In this document: positions 1 to 13,094 of the stretch, piece by piece
Position numbering within the stretch: position 1 is the first letter of the stretch
How the letters are laid out: the number at the start of each line of letters is the position of its first letter
Source of the DNA: Hevea brasiliensis
Taxonomy: Eukaryota; Streptophyta; Magnoliopsida; Malpighiales; Euphorbiaceae
Length of the DNA stretch: 64,000 nt
Assembly (NCBI RefSeq): GCF_030052815.1
Contig: NC_079505.1
Span: forward strand, 69,772,324-69,836,323
Direction of reading: 5' to 3'
The notes under the pieces: model-generated
What the model was told of the DNA's origin: nothing
Database searches by the model: none
Seen by the model: only the letters and a program-made list of their open reading frames with translations
Program-made: the position numbers and the translations under genes

Positions 1-1109
1 TTATTGGAGACATATGGTAGCCCACTTTCATTAGACTTTTGTTCGTGTAGATAGGTTATATAAATTAATTTGCATGCATCATTTTTTTTTATATATATAA
101 TTATGAGAGATTTATTTAAAAATTTAGTTTATGCAAGTATTTTAATTAAGAAATATTAATAATAATTATTTAAAATTAAAAAATTCACATTAAAATAATT
201 AATAATAGTTTAAAATTTAATATGGTATTTAGATTTTTAGATTCAATCGAGTGTTATCTCTCATAATTAATGTTAGAGAGGAAGCATGTGTTAGTCTATC
301 TATAGTGATAATTTTAACAAATTTATATATTGAAAATACTAAATTAAATTAAAAATTCTAATGATTTAAATTAAATAAAAAAATGTTGCTTTTGTTATTA
401 GAGGCCTTTGCCCATAAATTTAAAATTTAAGTTGAATATTTTTATGTAATATTAGAGTATCTCGGATTAAAAAATTAGAATATAAATTTTTAACACTTTA
501 TTTATTAATTAAATATTTCAATGCAAAGTAAAATTGATTTATTCACTCTTTAAGTAGATATTCACGTGTGAGAATGTATTAAAAATATAAAATTATTATT
601 GCTCTTATTTATAAATTTAAACATTTTTTTAATTTAATAATTCATTAAAAAAATATCAAAATATAAGTATATCATAATTTTTTCATAAAATAAAATAAAA
701 AGGCATTGACATTTGAAAACTTATAGTTAAAGATGATCTAATAACTTATTCTTTTATTTTTTTTACTATAATTTTTTTTTATATAATAATGCTCATCAAA
801 TGCTGCAAAGAATAAAAATAAAACAAAACTCCATTATTAGGGGAGATAAAACTCTCAGTAATGAGAGAATATGACTTAAATATTAGAAAGAAAATCTTAA
901 ATTTGTTCTTAATGAATATAAATAAGAGGAAATAATCTAAATTCATTCTTAACGGATTTATAAATTTATTAAAAAAATAAAAAAATATTGAAAAAAAAAA
1001 ACTAAACTAGGGTTCTTTCCCGCAGTTGTTCAATGAGAAGATTTTAAAAAAGAAAAAAAAATAATAAAGAAAGATGAGAGAAAAAAAATTCTAAAGAGAA
1101 GGCAGAATA
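1..1109. other. AT-rich intergenic DNA, no gene seen
   Basis: Very AT-rich sequence with short homopolymer runs and stops in all frames. I see no coding stretch, tRNA-like fold or bounded transposon here before the MITE that follows. Confidence 0.6.
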
Positions 1110-1117
1110 CCTTTTTC

Positions 1118-1660
1118 TAGGGTTGAGCAGAATTCGGTTCAAATCGAAAAATTGAATCGAATCGAGTCAATTCGATTTAATCGATTCGGTTTAAAATTTA
1201 ATTGGTTCGGTTCGGTTTTATATTATAAAAATTTTAATTATTTTGGTTCGGTTCGGTTTTGAAAAGAAAAAATTGGTCAAACTGAACCGAATCGAATAGT
1301 AATTTATATAGTCAAATCCAACTAAATCGAACCGAATCGATTTTTGAATTGATTTATTTTTATAGAAAATTTATGAATTATATTTAATTTTATATATATT
1401 AATTGTTTAATTTCATTGATTAATGGTTATTAGGTTCAAACCAAAGTTAAAATTAGACCAAAAAACTTGAAAATCAAGTCTAAATTAAAAAATCAATAAA
1501 AAATCAAACCGATCGGTTTAAACCGAACGAAATAGAGCGGTTCGGTTCGATTCGATTTTTTACCTATTTCGGTTCAATTTGATTTCTAAAATTTATGGTT
1601 CAATTTTTATAATTTAATTCGGTTCGATTCGGTTCGGTTTGAACCGAATGCTCACCCCTA
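1118..1660. mobile_element. hAT-type MITE with 8-bp target-site duplication
   Basis: The left end reads TAGGGTTGAGCA and the right end TGCTCACCCCTA, an imperfect terminal inverted repeat. Both ends continue into GAATTCGGTTC / GAACCGAAT-like sequence. The element is flanked by an identical 8-bp direct repeat CCTTTTTC at 1110-1117 and 1661-1668; 8 bp is the duplication size of hAT transposases. The interior is built of many TTCGGTT / AACCGAA modules and codes for nothing, so it is a non-autonomous element of 543 bp. Seen directly: ends and duplication. Inferred: hAT superfamily. Confidence 0.85.
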
Positions 1661-1668
1661 CCTTTTTC

Positions 1669-4354
1669 TAGACAATAATTTTCTTTAATTTTATAAATTT
1701 AAACTTTTAGATTATGTAATTTTTTTTTTTTTTTACATATGCAGCAATTAAAATTCTCCTAAATAATAAAATCATGTAATTAGCGTATCAATTTTTTCCT
1801 TCAACCATGAAGTTAAGGTTTTTTTTTTATTATTTTTTTACCATATTGTCAATGTTTATACAGCACTTATGCAATGGATCTCAAATGGGCCAGAGTTGAT
1901 GGTTTGAATTGGGCTTTCGAAATCTTTTTTTTTTTTTTCATTTTTATCTTTTATATATTGCCTTGGAAGGGTTAGACATAGGCCACATTGTCAAACTTTT
2001 CTTTTGAAATTGTGATGCCTTGAGTTGCTATGGCCAGTCACTATGAGACATGCATAAATCTACCAAAAAATTAACCAAAAGGGTTAGTGACTTTCCTTGT
2101 AAAAGATTAGATAAACATTGATTAAGTCAAAAGTTACATGGAAAAAAATGGAACCCTTTAAGAACTTAGGCCCCTCGCTTTTCTACAATATTCACATTCC
2201 CACTCTATTCCAAATTTGTTTGTGGGTTTTATTCTAAAATATTATTTTTGTGTGCATAAAAAATATACTATAATTTTTCGTATTATTAACCCTTAATTAG
2301 ATATAAGTTCAATGATTTAATAATATTATAAGAATTTTTTCTAGTCAAAAGATTAGAAGAGTGAAAATTCAAATATGAGTATACTAAATGGATGATATAC
2401 CTTTATTTATTGAATTAATAAATCACATTTTTCATAGATTTTTATCAAATTTGGATTTGATAGTTCGAAATATAAATTGAGTTACATTTAAATATTATGA
2501 TGCTTACCTTGAATTATTTATGTGCAGGTAAAGGAAAAAGAGGAGAGGAGGAGATGAAAGTTATTCCGTATTAGTTTGAGATAATGAATTTTTGCTAAAT
2601 ATAAAATTTAGGATAAAATTTCTTCTCTTGAGTTAATTTTTGAGATTGGGTTAAACTCAATTTATTTCTTTTACATAATATTAGAGTCTCCCTTATTTTA
2701 ATATTGGACTATCCATAGATGTTCACACTTATAAAATCCATGTTGTAGATGTTCATGATCAGATATGAAGAAAATGTATTAAATATAATATTTGATAAAT
2801 TTTCCCTCCTTAAATTAGCTTTTAAATTGAGTTATTACATTTCCTCCACAAAAGGAAAAGAAGGTGATGAGTAGCTTTCCTTTTATTAATTTGTCCTTTC
2901 TTTGATTTTCTAGATTGGTGAAACATTTGGGTCTGTATATATATGTATAAAGAATTAAAGACAACAGCGTGTGTCACTTTCTCCATGAACAGAGTCCCAG
3001 AGTGGGCAAAAGGAAAGGGAAAGGAGCTCGCGTGCTTCTGCAAGCTGATGACCAGTCCACTGAAGGTTTCAGTATCACTATTCACTACCATACCCAAATT
3101 GCTTCTCTTCTCAAACTCCAAAACCTAATTCCTTTGGTCTATGTACGGCTTGGCTTTTTTATGATCTGTATGCCCCTATCTTTCAGATTTGATGAGGACT
3201 TCAATTCATGTAATTCCTACATTATATCTAACATTTTTACTACTTTTTTTAAAGTAATATTTTGAGTAAATATTACATGCAGTTACTCAATTTTATGAGT
3301 ATATTAAAGTCACTAAATTTTATTTTTTTTTAATAAAACTTATTAAATTTTAATTTGACAAGTTAATAATTAATTCGATTTTTAGTTATTTGTAATTAAT
3401 TTTCGATTGCTAATCGATTAGTAATCAACCTTATCACAATCGATTGAATTAATTACTAAATTAATTGTTAAATCAATTAGTAACCGATTTTAATAGATTA
3501 ATAACTGATTTAATTAGTTGCTAATCTTAATTTTTTTTAAGTGTTAGTTTCTTGTATTATACATTTGGCGATTTCTATATACATTTGCTTGCGCTTGCAC
3601 TTGCACTTCCTTTGGATAGGAGAAAAAGAATTATTAATAATTATTTATTTATTTAATTTATTAAAATTTAAAAAATCTTTCGAATGATTTCAGTATCATT
3701 CATTTATGATATCACTTTGTTTTTCTTTTACTTCTAATGAATAACACCAAATTATATAATAAAAAGTAATTTCTCTTTTTCAAAAATATTTATTTAATTA
3801 TCTTTACTTTCAGTACTATAATAATCATTTTAATGCTATCAATAATGTTCTATGATCATATTCTAATAGTTGATTTTTTTTTTAAAAGTATTCTAATAGT
3901 TGATTGGCCTTTTATTTTAATAAAAAATCATATAAGTGTATGCGGATAAATTATTTTAATAATGATTAATGATAAAATTGAATGGCTAAATTATAATAAA
4001 ATTATGTAGCATAAGATTTTTTTTGTTTTATCTAAAACTCAGTTTATTATAGACTTATAATATAAATTGTATAGTAAAATTTAATTATTAAATATATAAA
4101 TTTTATATGTTTGTCTATGTATTTTAGACATGTGATGAATCGGATTTAAAAAAAAAAAAAAAAAATTCACAGGGTAGTGTATAAAGGGCAAAGGGGAAGC
4201 GGGCAGAAATGATGGAGTTTTTGTTTGTTAGCATAGATCGGTGAAAGGACATGTGAATGCGAATGAAATTGGTGATGATCGAGTGAAGAGAAAGGTTCCA
4301 TTCCAATGGTTTCTTTCTTATATTTTTATTGTATTTACCATCATTGGGAAAGTG
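1669..4354. other. Intergenic region, no supported gene
   Basis: Mostly AT-rich. A less AT-rich stretch at about 2820-3170 has short overlapping ORFs on both strands, none with a recognisable domain, so I do not call a gene. At 3275-3540 short modules such as AATCGATT and ATTAGTAA recur. The far end lies downstream of the minus-strand kinase gene and probably includes its 3' flank. Confidence 0.5.
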
Positions 4355-4418
4355 CCATAATTGTCATCACATGATCCTGCATAGCCTTCTCATGAGGATC
4401 ACATTGCCACAATTATGG
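4355..4418. repeat. Imperfect hairpin 3' of the PID2-like gene
   Basis: CCATAATTGT at 4355-4364 pairs with ACAATTATGG at 4409-4418 without mismatch. After a 7-nt loosely paired section, TGATCCT pairs with AGGATCA, closing a loop of about 16 nt. It lies about 240 bp beyond the stop codon of the minus-strand kinase, so it could fall in its 3' UTR or be a small decayed inverted repeat. It does not match any plant microRNA I know. Confidence 0.45.
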
Positions 4419-4658
4419 GATCCTCTCCTTTTACACGTAAGATCACTCATTTATTTATTATATATTATGGGAAACAATAATGTATATATAATATCTAATT
4501 TAATTAATCAAGCAGTCTCTGTTAATTAATTAATTAAGATCGATCTTACATAAATTTCTAGAGAAAACAGAGGAAAATAACTCTAGCTTTGGATATTTTT
4601 CTTCCTGTTTTGCCTATTTTTCTCTTTTTTTTTTTTATTTACATTTTCTGCAGTTCAA

Positions 4659-6325
4659 TTAGAAGCAATCGAACTGATGATGTTGATGATGGGAGATCTG
4701 ATATGGCGCTTCTCTTTCTTTCTTGCTTAATTTTGGTATGTGAGCTCTACTTGTGTTCTTGAAAGCTTCCCTTGGGACTTCAGGAGGGATAACTGACCTA
4801 ATCAAAGCCCAATTTACTCCTTTGAAAAATTCATGCCTCTTGATTTCAACAGACCCCTTGAAGCTTCCGATTCTTTTCTTGGGATTCTTCACTAGAAGTT
4901 TGCCTATAAGATCTTGCACTTTTACCATTTCTTCTAATTCTTTGCTACTACTAACCACAATTCTTGGAAAGGTTAAGGGCTGTTTAAGGATGTTAATCAA
5001 GGTCCTTTCGTTGTTTTCACCTTTGAAAGGTGTTCTTCCATATAACATCTCGTACAAGAACACCCCTAGTGTCCACCAATCCACTGCACTCCCATGGCCT
5101 TGCCCTGAGATCACCTCAGGTGCTAAGTACTCGTGGGTCCCAACAAAGGACTTCGATCGAGCATTGATGGGTTCAGCCACCAATTCTGGGTTATCAAGTT
5201 CTTGATCTTGACGATGACCGCCACCACCATCTACTCCTTCTGTAATTGTTGTGACTCTAGAAGCTTTCTTCTTTTTCTTGTTGGAAGCTGAGAAACAAGA
5301 CAGCACAGGCCGTATGGGTGTGGCACAAGATGGTGTAAAACAAGCCTCGTACTCGTGATCAATGGCTTCCAACTTGGGTTTGTTAGGTCTTAGAAGCTTT
5401 GGAACGACATCGCACTTGAGAGAAAGATCGAAATCTGAAAGCATGATGTGACCATCTTCTCTTACTAGCACATTTTCTGGCTTAAGGTCTCTGTAAACAA
5501 TTCCCATCATGTGGAGATACTCTAGGGCTAAGAGGGTCTCAGCAGCATAAAACCTGCGCACAAATAATCATAAGGGTCATTAGTCACATCCTTAATTATT
5601 TCATCTGGAAGCAAATTAAGTACACACTAATTATGTGGCTTAGAAAGAAAGCTAGTGTAGGTCTCACATTCAGTGCTGAAACCAAAAGAGGAAAGCATAT
5701 ATAAACGGTATAGAAACCCTAATACAATTAAACAGAATTTAATCGCTACTTACTTAGCAGATGAAATGGGAAAGCGCCTTCCAGTCTGGCGTTGCCTAGC
5801 AGCATACAAATCTCCACCGGGGCAGTACTCCATGACCAAGCATGAGTAATGAGAAGCCTCGAACTCTGCATACAGAGTAGGCAAAAAAGGGTGATCAAGT
5901 AAGCCCAGAATCTCCTTCTCCATTTGAGCTCTCTGCAACTTGTTCCTTATCGCAAGTGCCTCTTTATCCACCACTTTCATGGCATAAAAGCACTGAGGCA
6001 AACCCACCACAGGGTTTCTTATCTGGCAAAGATAGACATTTCCTAAATCTCCACTGCCAAGCCGGCGAAGGAGAAGAAAATGATCTAGCCCAACTCGGCC
6101 ACTGGCGATTTGTAGCCTCTTGATGGTCTCCCATGCAGCTTGGTTGGCCTTGTGTGGCTTGTAGGTAGAGGAGAGTGTAGATTCAGGTAAAGAAGTGATG
6201 GAGACGGAACTCCGTAGGCTGCCGAAGCTGAGGTTGCTCATCCAGCTCCTGCTAGAGTCAGGTATGGTTACTGAGGAAGAGCTGCTATCGTTGTCAGATT
6301 CATCTCTGGATGCTAAGGTTGCCAT
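4659..6325 (-). CDS. PID2: PINOID2-like AGC VIII (AGC3) protein kinase, 488 aa, two exons
   Basis: Exon 1 is 6325-5754 and exon 2 is 5553-4659; the intron has donor GTAAGT and acceptor TGCGCAG, and joins in frame inside SSAKFYAAE. Kinase landmarks: glycine loop [11 protein letters not shown] (89-99), VAIK-type Lys117 in [11 protein letters not shown], catalytic YRDLKPEN (Asp213), DFD instead of DFG (231-233), and [11 protein letters not shown] (327-337). The 93-residue insert between DFD and the activation segment carries a KKKKK basic run and is the hallmark of plant AGC VIII kinases. The C-terminus FDCF fits the FxxF PDK1-docking motif. Known for the family: PINOID kinases phosphorylate PIN auxin-efflux carriers at the plasma membrane. 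The serine-rich N-terminus and ASRDES start favour PID2 over PID or WAG, but this rests on recollection of the family. The ATG at 6325 is the only sensible start. Confidence 0.9.
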
Positions 6326-6395
6326 GGTAATGGGGTTGGGGCATATGTATGAGTTCTTGGCGTGTTTTTTATGGGAATCAGCAATGCTGGTAGCC

Positions 6396-6403
6396 TCTTA
6401 TAT
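6396..6403 (-). promoter_or_regulatory. Candidate TATA box of PID2-like gene
   Basis: On the minus strand the sequence reads CCATATAAGAGGC, about 75 bp upstream of the ATG. The position suits a TATA element with a short leader. Inferred from sequence alone. Confidence 0.45.
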
Positions 6404-9400
6404 GGAGTTTGGAGGCTGGCCCTTATGGGTTTTTGTAGCACATGAAAGTATAATTATGTGTTTCATCAAAGAAAGTTACAAAATAGTTTTTTCTATTAAA
6501 ATTTATCATTAATTAGCTGAAATAAGTAATATTTTAGTTTATCATATTTCATTTTTTCTAATAGTTTAATTACTTCATATAATTTTAATAAGTATAATAA
6601 TTTAGTCTTGATTTAAAATGATCACATATTCAAACATCTAATCGTTTTTATTTACAATGTTTCACTCCAATTTGACTTCTCAAATAGCAATTATTTATGT
6701 CATTTAAATTGCAATCACCATTTGGATTGCGGGTGAAACTTTTTGCTATTAGTTTCTTTTATTGTTCTAAAAGATACATTTTACTTATCAATCTTTACTG
6801 CCATCTTCATATTATCTATTTAATTTTATTTGAAAATTTTTGTTTAAATTCAATTTATTATAAACCTAAAATAAAAATGTAAGGCCATATATTCAATAGG
6901 TAAACTCTATTATACATTTTATATATTTAATTCATAATATACCGAATATGAAAAAGAAAAATTCATTTTATTCTTCTAACCATCAATTTTTAAGTTCATT
7001 AATGATTAGAAATCTTAAAACTGGATTTCAAAGATCCTAGTTGCTTTACTTGAGCATGATAAATGATTGAAGAAGAGTTGCATAACTTCTATTAACATTC
7101 TCATCTTATTTAATTATAAGAAATAGAATATTTTCTTTTATAATTGCCTCCAATTAAAATTTTATTTTGACACCTAATAGTTTTGGAGACGCTTTCAATA
7201 TACTATTAAACTAAAATTTATTGATACAAGAAATAAAAATAGAATACTAAAGTTAAAAATATGCAAAATTTATTTAAAGCTCATTGGTATAAGAAATAGA
7301 ATACCAAAGTTAGAAAGTATGCAAAATTTATTTAACTTAATTAAGAAAATTAGGCACACAATGATGTTTGAAGAATACTAATAGACATGTGGCAAGCAAA
7401 TATAAATATATTTCACAACAAAATTTAATGAGTACATAGATGCACTAGATTGTTTACTTGGGCAACCAATGCTTAAGTCAACAAAGAAGTTAAGATTACT
7501 GGCTATGAAGATGTGAGCTTATGATGCAGAATTTCAAAAGACTAGGAATAACCTTCCGTAATAGATAAGTTTGTGTTCAATCAGGACTATAACATTTTAT
7601 TGGATGAATCTTATAATAGCAAAACCATGTCTTAGCAAAGTTAAATTAAATGTCTAAATCATGGTCATGACCGAACGGTTCACATAAATAATTGGATATT
7701 TTGAGGTAAACCCAAATTTAACTTGAAGTGAACAAACATTTCTGCCACTATTTTTCCAAAATAATGCAAAATTGCCATTCTTGTTTTTGCAAAGATTAGG
7801 GTTTCAATTTCATATTAAGGTGAATTAATGTAGATAAAATGTATGAGTAAATTAACAACAAAGGGCTTGGAATTAAATAGGAAGGCATGCAAATTGAGCT
7901 GACACAACCACTTCACTTTGTTCTCTCTCAAAAGTGACTTCCAGAAAGGAAAGCCAAAAATATTAATTCCTCTACACTGTCTTTTTAGGTTTGGCTTTGG
8001 TATCCTATGGAGCTGTACGTAAAAATTTTTTAGAAAATAAAAATTTAAGTTTCTAGATGGACGACTAGTGCATGAAAAATTCCATTCCATTCCATTTTTG
8101 CCCTTAAATAAAAATTCTGTGGCGATTTTGTTATTGTGAAGCCAAAAATGCCCCTTCTGGAAAGCCGACGGTCAAAAAGCGTTTCTTCTTTTGCTCTTAA
8201 AAGCCGTTGCGTGTGCACCGCTTTTGAAGATGCCTTTCCCAACCATTCATTTGACCGCTGAAAATCACAAAGGCGTCTGCCTAATCTGGAACGCCGTCGT
8301 TTATGAACAAAACGATGTCACTTCATCTCAGTTAATAATCAACACATCCTTTGACAGCTACCTTTTGAAAGGGTAGTTACCAGTTAGTTCTCGCTTCTCA
8401 AGCCCAGCTGCCATGAAAAGTAGCATATGTTCACTGATAATTTGAAGGATAATTTATAAATTAGTCTTTGAAATATGTACAAAATTATATGTCTGACCTA
8501 TGTTTTATTTATAATTAATAATTTAGGTTTTAATATTTAATTTTATTAATAAATTAATCCTTATCATCTAAATTATTTGTTAACTCCGTTAATTTTATTT
8601 AATTATTTTTCTCTAAAGCCATTAGTTATTGTACTTTTAAATAATTATATATATTTTATAAATATTAAAAGATTTTTATGATATAACTATTTAAATATAA
8701 AATATGAAAAAAGTTAATTAGTTAATAATATTATTTTTTAAATAATAAAACATAATTAATAACTATCTTTACTAAATTTTTAAATTTTTTATATTATGGT
8801 CTGTAATTTTGTAAGAAAATTATTTTATTTACATTAATAATTTTCAATAAATAAATAATTATAAAATTATTTTAACATGATTTTTAAGAATAAAATTATA
8901 CAACAAATGCATTTTATTGTGAACTAATATAATTTATTTTAACAAAATCATATATAGTCGTTTATAGATAATTCATTTTTAATTTATAAATATATTCTAA
9001 AAAATTATATATATTTTTTAAAAAAATTATATAAATATTTAAGTAAAAACAAATAATTGCTTAAATATAAAAATTATTTTTTAATAAAATAAAATTTTAA
9101 TTATTTTCAAATTGAAAATAAGTAAATAGAGTTAACGGTTAATTTGGATGGAAATTACCCTAATTTAAAAAAGGTTGTGAATTAAATATTAATTGTTTTT
9201 AATTTCTTCACAGGTAATTTTTTTTTTTAATTTCAATGAATGGTATTTAAATATTTATTATAAATATTGAATATAAAAATTGAAACTATAAAATCTAATT
9301 ATTATAAAAAGACTGAAGTATAATTAAATTTTGATTACCTAAATGACCCTTAACTACAAACTGAATTATGCCATCAACAAATATCTGTTATAGTAATTTT

Positions 9401-11489
9401 GAAAATAAAAATAAAAAAAATTATTATAAGAGAAAAATAAAAGGAAGTACCCCGTGAGTGAAAAGGATTTTGAGATGAAGAGAAGAGTACACATACGATG
9501 CATCTGTCTAATCTTTTTATGATATCCTTGTAATGCATGTGAATCTACCATTGTAAGTAAGGTAGGGAAATTTATAACAACACAATCCTATAATTATTGA
9601 TTTTATAAATTTTATTATAATTAAAATTTATTAATAATTCTTCTAAATCTATCAGTTTATTAATTTATTAGTAACATTAATTTTATTTGGTATATATATA
9701 TTTTAACATAAGTTTTATTTTAATTTCTAATTAAAATGCAGATATTTATATCAAATGTAAAATAATTATTAATTAATAGAATCATATGATATAATTAAAC
9801 ATGTCATTATTATCTGATTATTCATGCGATTCATCACTTAATCATTTCGATTTCTTTAATGTTGAGCAATAATTTTCTAATCTCGAAAATAAAAATAAAA
9901 ATTTACATACATTTGATAGGGATTATTGAGTTAAAGTTTGATTATATGTCAATCTGATAAGTTTGTAAGAAAAGTATTCAACTAAATTCTCATATAAATG
10001 CTTTATTTTTATTTATTTTTTTAAATAATTTTTTAAATTTAAAATAATTAATTTTTTTATTTTAAATATTAGAATTAATAAAAAAATTAATTAAATTAAA
10101 TTTTTATAAAATTATAGTTTCTCAACAGTGGATAGCTTTATAAGATAGAATAATTCAAATTCTAACAATCTTCTTTTTTCTATGATTTTTTTTAAATAAT
10201 AAAATTCTTTAACCAGTAATATTAGGACACTAATTAAGGAATAATTATTTGAATGTATTTATATTTATTGTTATCAAATTTAATTATTATAATAAAATTA
10301 TATTTCATATTATTTATATTTAATTATAATTTATTTTGATCATTATAAAATTTTATCATAGTGAATAAAATTTTTTTTTATACAATTGATTTCGATTGTA
10401 ACTTAAAATTTCACAATTCTGAAAATAATTCCGATATAAGTACAGCTCAATGCATTAATTAAAAAATATTTTTTTAAATATATTTATGATATAAAATTCA
10501 CTTATTATAATAAAATTTTATAACAGTTAATATATATATTCTACAAAAATAATAATATAATTGAGCTAAAACTAATGAATAGAATTACATAATATTATTA
10601 TAAGTGATAAAAATATTTTAACTATTAAAATTTTCATCAAAATTGGTTATATAAAAAATAATAATAATTTAACTACTCTTTAATTAATATTATTTAAAAA
10701 GATACTCATTGTAAAAACCCATAAAAAAACCATTTTTCTCGTTTAATTTAGTATTTTTCATTTAATTTATTATATATTTAAAATATAAATATATAGAAGC
10801 TATAAGAATTTTCCCATAACAAAAATGTTGATAGATGAGGGAATTATCTAAGGAATTATTATTTTTTGTTTTTATTTGGACGGCAAAGCCAAATGCCTCT
10901 ACTCTCCTTGGGAGAGAATTTTTGACTTATCAATTTCTTTGCTTTGGTATTAGCATTTTAAGGGCACTAATTGATTCTGCAGAACATAATCTAATCAGAA
11001 CATAAATTAAAGGAATATTGAAACAATGAAGATGTGCTTTATTCTCTACCTATGTATATATTTAAATCATGTGCAGAAAAAAATAAAAATCCTTCCATTT
11101 CAGATTTCAGAGGCATTAGATGCTTTAAGCATGTTAATATAAGGCTATGTTTGTTTTATAAAAAATAATTTATATATAAAATATTATAAATATTTTTTAT
11201 ATTTAATTATAATGTTGAATTGATAATATGTATTTATTGTATATATATAATTATTTTTAAATTTTAATAATATTATTAAAATTTATAAAATAAAAAATGA
11301 CTTATTTTTTTTAAAAGTTATTTTTCATAATTTAATAAATTAATTTTATTAAAATAAATATATATATATATATATATATATATTAAGATTAATTTTATAT
11401 TTTAAATTAATATATTTAAAATCAGTTAAAATTTAGATATTTTGTAACTATATAATTCATTTATAAAATTTTATTTTTAATCTTTTAAA

Positions 11490-11550
<61 letters not shown>

Positions 11551-13091
11551 TCTTATTATGTAGAATAGATAAGGAAAGACTATTCTAAATATAGAATCAT
11601 CATTTTAATATACTAAAATAATTATAAAATGTATTGATTATTAATATTTGTTTTTTGATATTAAATTTTTTATTTATAATTAATTAATATATTTCAAATT
11701 TTAATTGTGATTAAATATTTAATATACTATTGTATATACTATTTTATAAAAGTTTATTACTATTGTTATTGTTTTTCTTTTTTTTCTTCTAATTATGTTT
11801 AGAATTATTTTCATTGATATAATTCTACAAAAGTTAAACATCAACAGAAAGTCTATTACACATCTTTTTAATACAAGGTGAAATTATTTACAATAATGTT
11901 AGTAAGTGATGCTGACAATGCTAGTCATATCGATAATACGTATTGCTTTGTAAAGTTAATCGTAATATTATAATGAAAATTTTTTATTTTTTGAGATTAT
12001 TTATAATAATTTTTTTTTATATTAAATAGAATTATAAATTTAAAATTATAGTGATAATTTATTATACTAATATTTAGAGGTTAAGAGTGATTCATAAAAA
12101 TTTATCATAATAATTTTTACATATTAAGAGAATATTTTCATTAGAGTTAATAATATTATATAAATTTAAAAAAATAAAAAATATAAAAATTTTTCTAAAA
12201 TTGTTTCAACTTTAATTGAAATAATAATTAATAATTAATCTCTAGACTATATGAGCAACATGATGCTCCTTGGTATCCCAAATTAGCTGTGATTAGATAG
12301 AAAAGAGCGCCCGATGGGTATGGTTTTTTGGCTTTAATGTCACATCCCCTGTGATTATTACCCTCGTGGCTCTATGATTACAGCCACGATTTTTAATCAT
12401 TATTATCTGATCACCAAATTAAAAAAAAAAAAAAGGTTGATTTTATTTATTAAATTAAAAATAAAATAAAACAAGAAAGAAAATTGGGTTTTGAACTTTC
12501 GATTGAAGTAATGTAGAAGAGATAATATCAAATTTCATGGGAAATATAGAAAATTCAATCATGATAGAAAAAATTTAGAATATTATCATTATATAAATAA
12601 AAATTTTATTATAATTATTAATTATAATAAATTATATATAAATCTCATATATATATATATATATATATATAAAATGATTGCACTAAATAAATTATCTCAT
12701 CCAAACATTCTTCTCACCTTTATCATCCATGTGATAAACTTTATTTTCCTTAGTTTCAAAATTTTCACTTAATTAGAGGGAAAATTTTTCATCACAAGAA
12801 TCACAATTTATGAAATAAATAATATATAATTAAGTTATTTAAGAGTGCGCATATGAAAAGACAAGAATGTGCAGAAGATGAAAGGAGGAAAAGAAAAGGG
12901 ATCAAGCCGATATAACATGTAAAAACCCACAACACAACGTAGCAATTAATCAAGTTTTTCTAAGAAACAATCACACCATAAATTTCAGCGAAAAAGTGGA
13001 CCGAACTCAAAGGGACGTATAGATGCATATACTGGGAAAATTGCACATCATCTTATTTGATGATGTTCCAGTAAAGAAATATGAAATTGTC
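6404..13091. other. Long AT-rich intergenic region, no supported gene
   Basis: About 6.7 kb without a credible coding region. It holds simple (AT)n tracts, remnants of AT-rich MITE-like sequence (for example 8440-9150, with GTTAACTCCGTTAATTTT at about 8580 and GAGTTAACGGTTAATTT at about 9128 as opposed arms), and less AT-rich islands at about 8090-8380 and 12240-12400. The second island contains a perfect 7-bp hairpin CGTGGCT...AGCCACG at 12365-12388. No domain, RNA gene or promoter could be assigned. Confidence 0.5.
11492..11544. repeat. (AT)n microsatellite
   Basis: Uninterrupted TA/AT dinucleotide tract of about 53 bp. A shorter one of about 22 bp lies at 11363-11385 and another at about 12645-12671. 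Confidence 0.95.
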
Positions 13092-13094
13092 TTA

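Noticed and set aside
2822..3265. Overlapping frames of 61-99 codons on both strands
   Set aside because: They overlap on opposite strands, have no domain, and no splice or promoter context supports any of them.
4397..4412. Resemblance of GATCACATTGCC in the hairpin to the animal miR-23 seed region
   Set aside because: Chance similarity; plants do not have this family and the stem is poorly paired in the middle.
4753..5205. 150-codon plus-strand frame
   Set aside because: It is the antisense shadow of the PID2-like kinase exon.
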